From contig NZ_JAHKSI010000002.1 of NCBI RefSeq assembly GCF_019720915.1, positions 186,001 to 250,000 on the forward strand: a stretch of DNA of 64,000 bases, in the 5' to 3' direction. Numbering within the stretch: position 1 is the stretch's first letter; every line of letters begins with the position of its first letter. Source of the stretch: Alkalihalobacillus sp. TS-13 (lineage in GTDB: Bacteria; Bacillota; Bacilli; Bacillales; Fictibacillaceae). Shown here piece by piece: positions 62,513 through 64,000 of the stretch. Below the pieces are notes generated by a model. That model did not search any database. It had not been told where the DNA came from and saw nothing but the letters and a program-made list of their open reading frames with translations. Made by a program: the position numbers and the translations under genes.

Positions 62513-63388
62513 TTAACCCCTATAGCTTGAAGATGGGATTCCTTTTACATCCTCCAAGGTGACTTTAAATAATCCTCCTGCTATTGGGAAAGCTGCCAAT
62601 TGTTCTTCATCCATGCCCTTCCTGGCTGTCGTGATATAAAGGTCGTTCAGATCTTTTCCTCCAAATGCACATGAGGTCACATTAAGTGCAGGAACGGCAA
62701 TCTCTAGTATCTGCTCACCAGTCATCGGGTTCCATCTTGACACTTTCGATCCTCCCCAATGCGCTATCCAAAGCATGCCGGCTGCGTCGATCGTCATGCC
62801 ATCAGGTTTGCCCTGTTCATCCGGGACCATGATGATATCCATTGGATTCTTGATATCTCCTGTTTTCAATTCAAAATCATAGCGGACGACTTTCTGAGTT
62901 GGTGTATCAATGTAGTAAAAGTAGTTGTTATCAATTGACCAGATAAGCCCATTGGAATTGGTGACATTGTCGATTTTTTTCGTGACCTTCCTATCAGTAT
63001 CCAAACAATAAAGAGCAGCATTCTTGTCCCGGCTTTCATCAATTGTACCAGCCCAGAACCTGCCCGCGGGATCACATTTCCCATCATTGAAACGGTTAGT
63101 CGGAATGTGCTCTTCTGGATCGTGAATTAGTCGGGTTATTTCCGTGTCAAGATCGATAAAATGAAATCCGTTATCAAGTGCGGCAACGATACCACCTTCT
63201 TCACGGTGTACGACCGTTCCGGGCATATGATCCAGTTGGATTGTCCGGTTATAATTGGACTCAGGGTTATAAATGAAAATTTGCTTTTCTAAAATATCGA
63301 CCCAGTATAATACTTGCTTTTCATGGTCCCATGACGGTCCTTCACCCAAGGTTGCCTTTGCATCCATAACGAGTTCAATGTCAGTCAC
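62513..63388 (-). CDS. SMP-30/gluconolactonase-like protein
   Basis: 291 residues from GTG at 63388 behind GAGGGAGGG. A six-bladed propeller with the metal site residues in LGEGPSWDHEKQVLYWVDI (Glu), RFNDGKCDPAGRFWAGTID (Asn, Asp) and TNSNGLIWSIDN, DGMTIDAAGMLWIAHWGG (Asp). These enzymes hydrolyse sugar lactones or related esters with a divalent metal. It starts four bases after the preceding lipoprotein gene. Confidence 0.92.
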   Translation of the reverse strand: MTDIELVMDAKATLGEGPSWDHEKQVLYWVDILEKQIFIYNPESNYNRTIQLDHMPGTVVHREEGGIVAALDNGFHFIDLDTEITRLIHDPEEHIPTNRFNDGKCDPAGRFWAGTIDESRDKNAALYCLDTDRKVTKKIDNVTNSNGLIWSIDNNYFYYIDTPTQKVVRYDFELKTGDIKNPMDIIMVPDEQGKPDGMTIDAAGMLWIAHWGGSKVSRWNPMTGEQILEIAVPALNVTSCAFGGKDLNDLYITTARKGMDEEQLAAFPIAGGLFKVTLEDVKGIPSSSYRG

Positions 63389-63392
63389 TTGT

Positions 63393-63809
63393 TTACCCTC
63401 CCTCTTTTGGTTGGATCTTGATAGTTGCGTTTGTAGGTGTATACCCGTCCTCTTCTTCGCTTAACAGGTCACCGTGTTGACGAGAAATTTCTGCATAATA
63501 CACCTTTTGATCCTTCGCGACAAGCACGAGTAAGTTGATATCGTCTCGATGGCTGATACTCCTTGCATTATCAATGGAAAAGCCCACTTGCGTCTCAATC
63601 ATGCTGTCAGAACTATACGGATAGAATATGTAGGCCTTTTCCCAATTGAAGTCGGTTAGTTCTTTAAGGTTGATTTCTGTCGTGGCAGCCTCAGCCAATT
63701 TAGCTTCAATTGCTCCTTCCAACTCTTTGTTATGGATCATACCTGATGAACTGCAGGCAACGAGAAATAGCATTAGTATACACAAGATTGTTTGTTTTAA
63801 GATCTTCAT
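63393..63809 (-). CDS. Unidentified lipoprotein
   Basis: 138 residues from ATG at 63809 (MKILKQTILCILMLFLVACSSSG), with GAGGAGG directly before it; the frame stays open upstream but only this start gives a clean signal and lipobox LVAC. The rest is a soluble domain with Glu-Lys repeats (ELEGAIEAKLAEAATTEINLKEL) and no known motif. It is upstream of the SMP-30-like gene and read with it. Confidence 0.75.
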   Translation of the reverse strand: MKILKQTILCILMLFLVACSSSGMIHNKELEGAIEAKLAEAATTEINLKELTDFNWEKAYIFYPYSSDSMIETQVGFSIDNARSISHRDDINLLVLVAKDQKVYYAEISRQHGDLLSEEEDGYTPTNATIKIQPKEGG

Positions 63810-63824
63810 CCTCCTCAAAAAAAT

Positions 63825-63910
63825 GAGGCTGACCCTATAGTACCTGTTTCCCTGCCTCGTTCCCAACATTTTGATGGAGGTTTCCGACACTCTATTTATG
63901 GACCAGCCCC
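63825..63910. repeat. R2 repeat, copy d (degenerate)
   Basis: GAGGCTGACCC at the left; TTCCCAACATTTTGATGGAGG inside; CCGACACTC and GGACCAGCCCC at the right. The inverted ends are kept but the GTGTCTGACAC core is eroded. Confidence 0.5.
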
Positions 63911-63916
63911 GATTTT

Positions 63917-64000
63917 CTATACACTTTCGATAAGGCTCTTTCTCTCTCCTTTAATCCTTCCTAGCTCATGCCGTTTTAGCTCAGCCTGTTCCTTCAGACC
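63917..64000 (-). CDS. C-terminal end of an unidentified protein (cut by window edge)
   Basis: An open frame from the edge to TAG at 63919-63917 gives 27 residues: LKEQAELKRHELGRIKGERK then SLIESV. The charge pattern with Leu spacing indicates a coiled coil. The R2 repeat follows the stop. Too short for identification. Confidence 0.45.
   Translation of the reverse strand, partial: GLKEQAELKRHELGRIKGERKSLIESV

Overview
The window is chromosomal DNA from an aerobic, endospore-forming member of the Bacillaceae. This is supported by a CotF-type coat protein, a YozQ/DUF4025 protein, many TTG and GTG starts behind strong AGGAGG ribosome sites, a SigB-like promoter before katE, the glpP-glpF-glpK-glpD set with GlpP-type leaders, a CcpA (cre) site and two or three ECF sigma systems. 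The species cannot be fixed from the sequence. No rRNA, tRNA, CRISPR array, prophage or transposase gene was found.

Layout. 1-8.5 kb: small housekeeping and stress genes (S51 peptidase, GNATs, EamA exporter, ANT(6)-type adenylyltransferase, WYL regulator facing an SDR) and one frameshifted membrane-anchored gene. 8.9-10.3 kb: a LacI-family regulator facing an unannotated 44-residue membrane protein across a perfect operator. 10.5-16.5 kb: intracellular subtilase, three tandem Cys-rich proteins, an internally shortened lipoprotein hydrolase, a pair of Opp-type permeases without partners, and an ASCH protein. 16.7-19.4 kb: a decayed rifampicin-phosphotransferase/PEP-synthase-type gene. 19.7-27.7 kb: CGNR regulator and DinB protein around a large palindrome, VOC protein, large catalase, EamA exporter, RsbR-like STAS protein, CotF-like protein. 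27.7-33.7 kb: a 64-bp tandem repeat and the glycerol regulon. 33.9-37.1 kb: a large secreted M36 metalloprotease. 37.7-48.7 kb: NarL-type two-component system, reductase/hydrolase pair, NlpC/P60 hydrolase, M14 carboxypeptidase, and an ArsR-SRPBCC pair probably read from a leaderless mRNA. 48.9-57 kb: two ECF sigma/anti-sigma loci facing each other, a PlsY paralogue, two genes truncated against each other by a deletion, two VOC genes, and an ECF-like sigma gene in an operon with a ClpP paralogue. 57-64 kb: small membrane protein, SRPBCC, DUF3224-like fusion, iron alcohol dehydrogenase, cold-shock protein, GNAT, SMP-30 and lipoprotein.

How the genes work together. GlpF, GlpK and GlpD take up, phosphorylate and oxidise glycerol. 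GlpP should act on two leader hairpins, one before glpF and one before glpD, that share a 13-nt motif, and CcpA should act through a perfect cre at the glpF promoter. A repeat of about 480 bp sits between the glpF leader hairpin and glpF.

The most distinctive non-coding feature is the density of intergenic repeats: a modular long-hairpin family (R1, six copies from about 95 to 480 bp, one carrying another repeat inside it), a GTGTCTGACAC family (R2), an AACGGACA family (R3) and a two-copy family (R4). The strongest candidates for something new are the sigma factor ending in -LSMAA beside a ClpP paralogue, the R1 repeats, and the LacI/44-residue membrane protein pair. Functions come from reading motifs and remembered family features; no database search was run.
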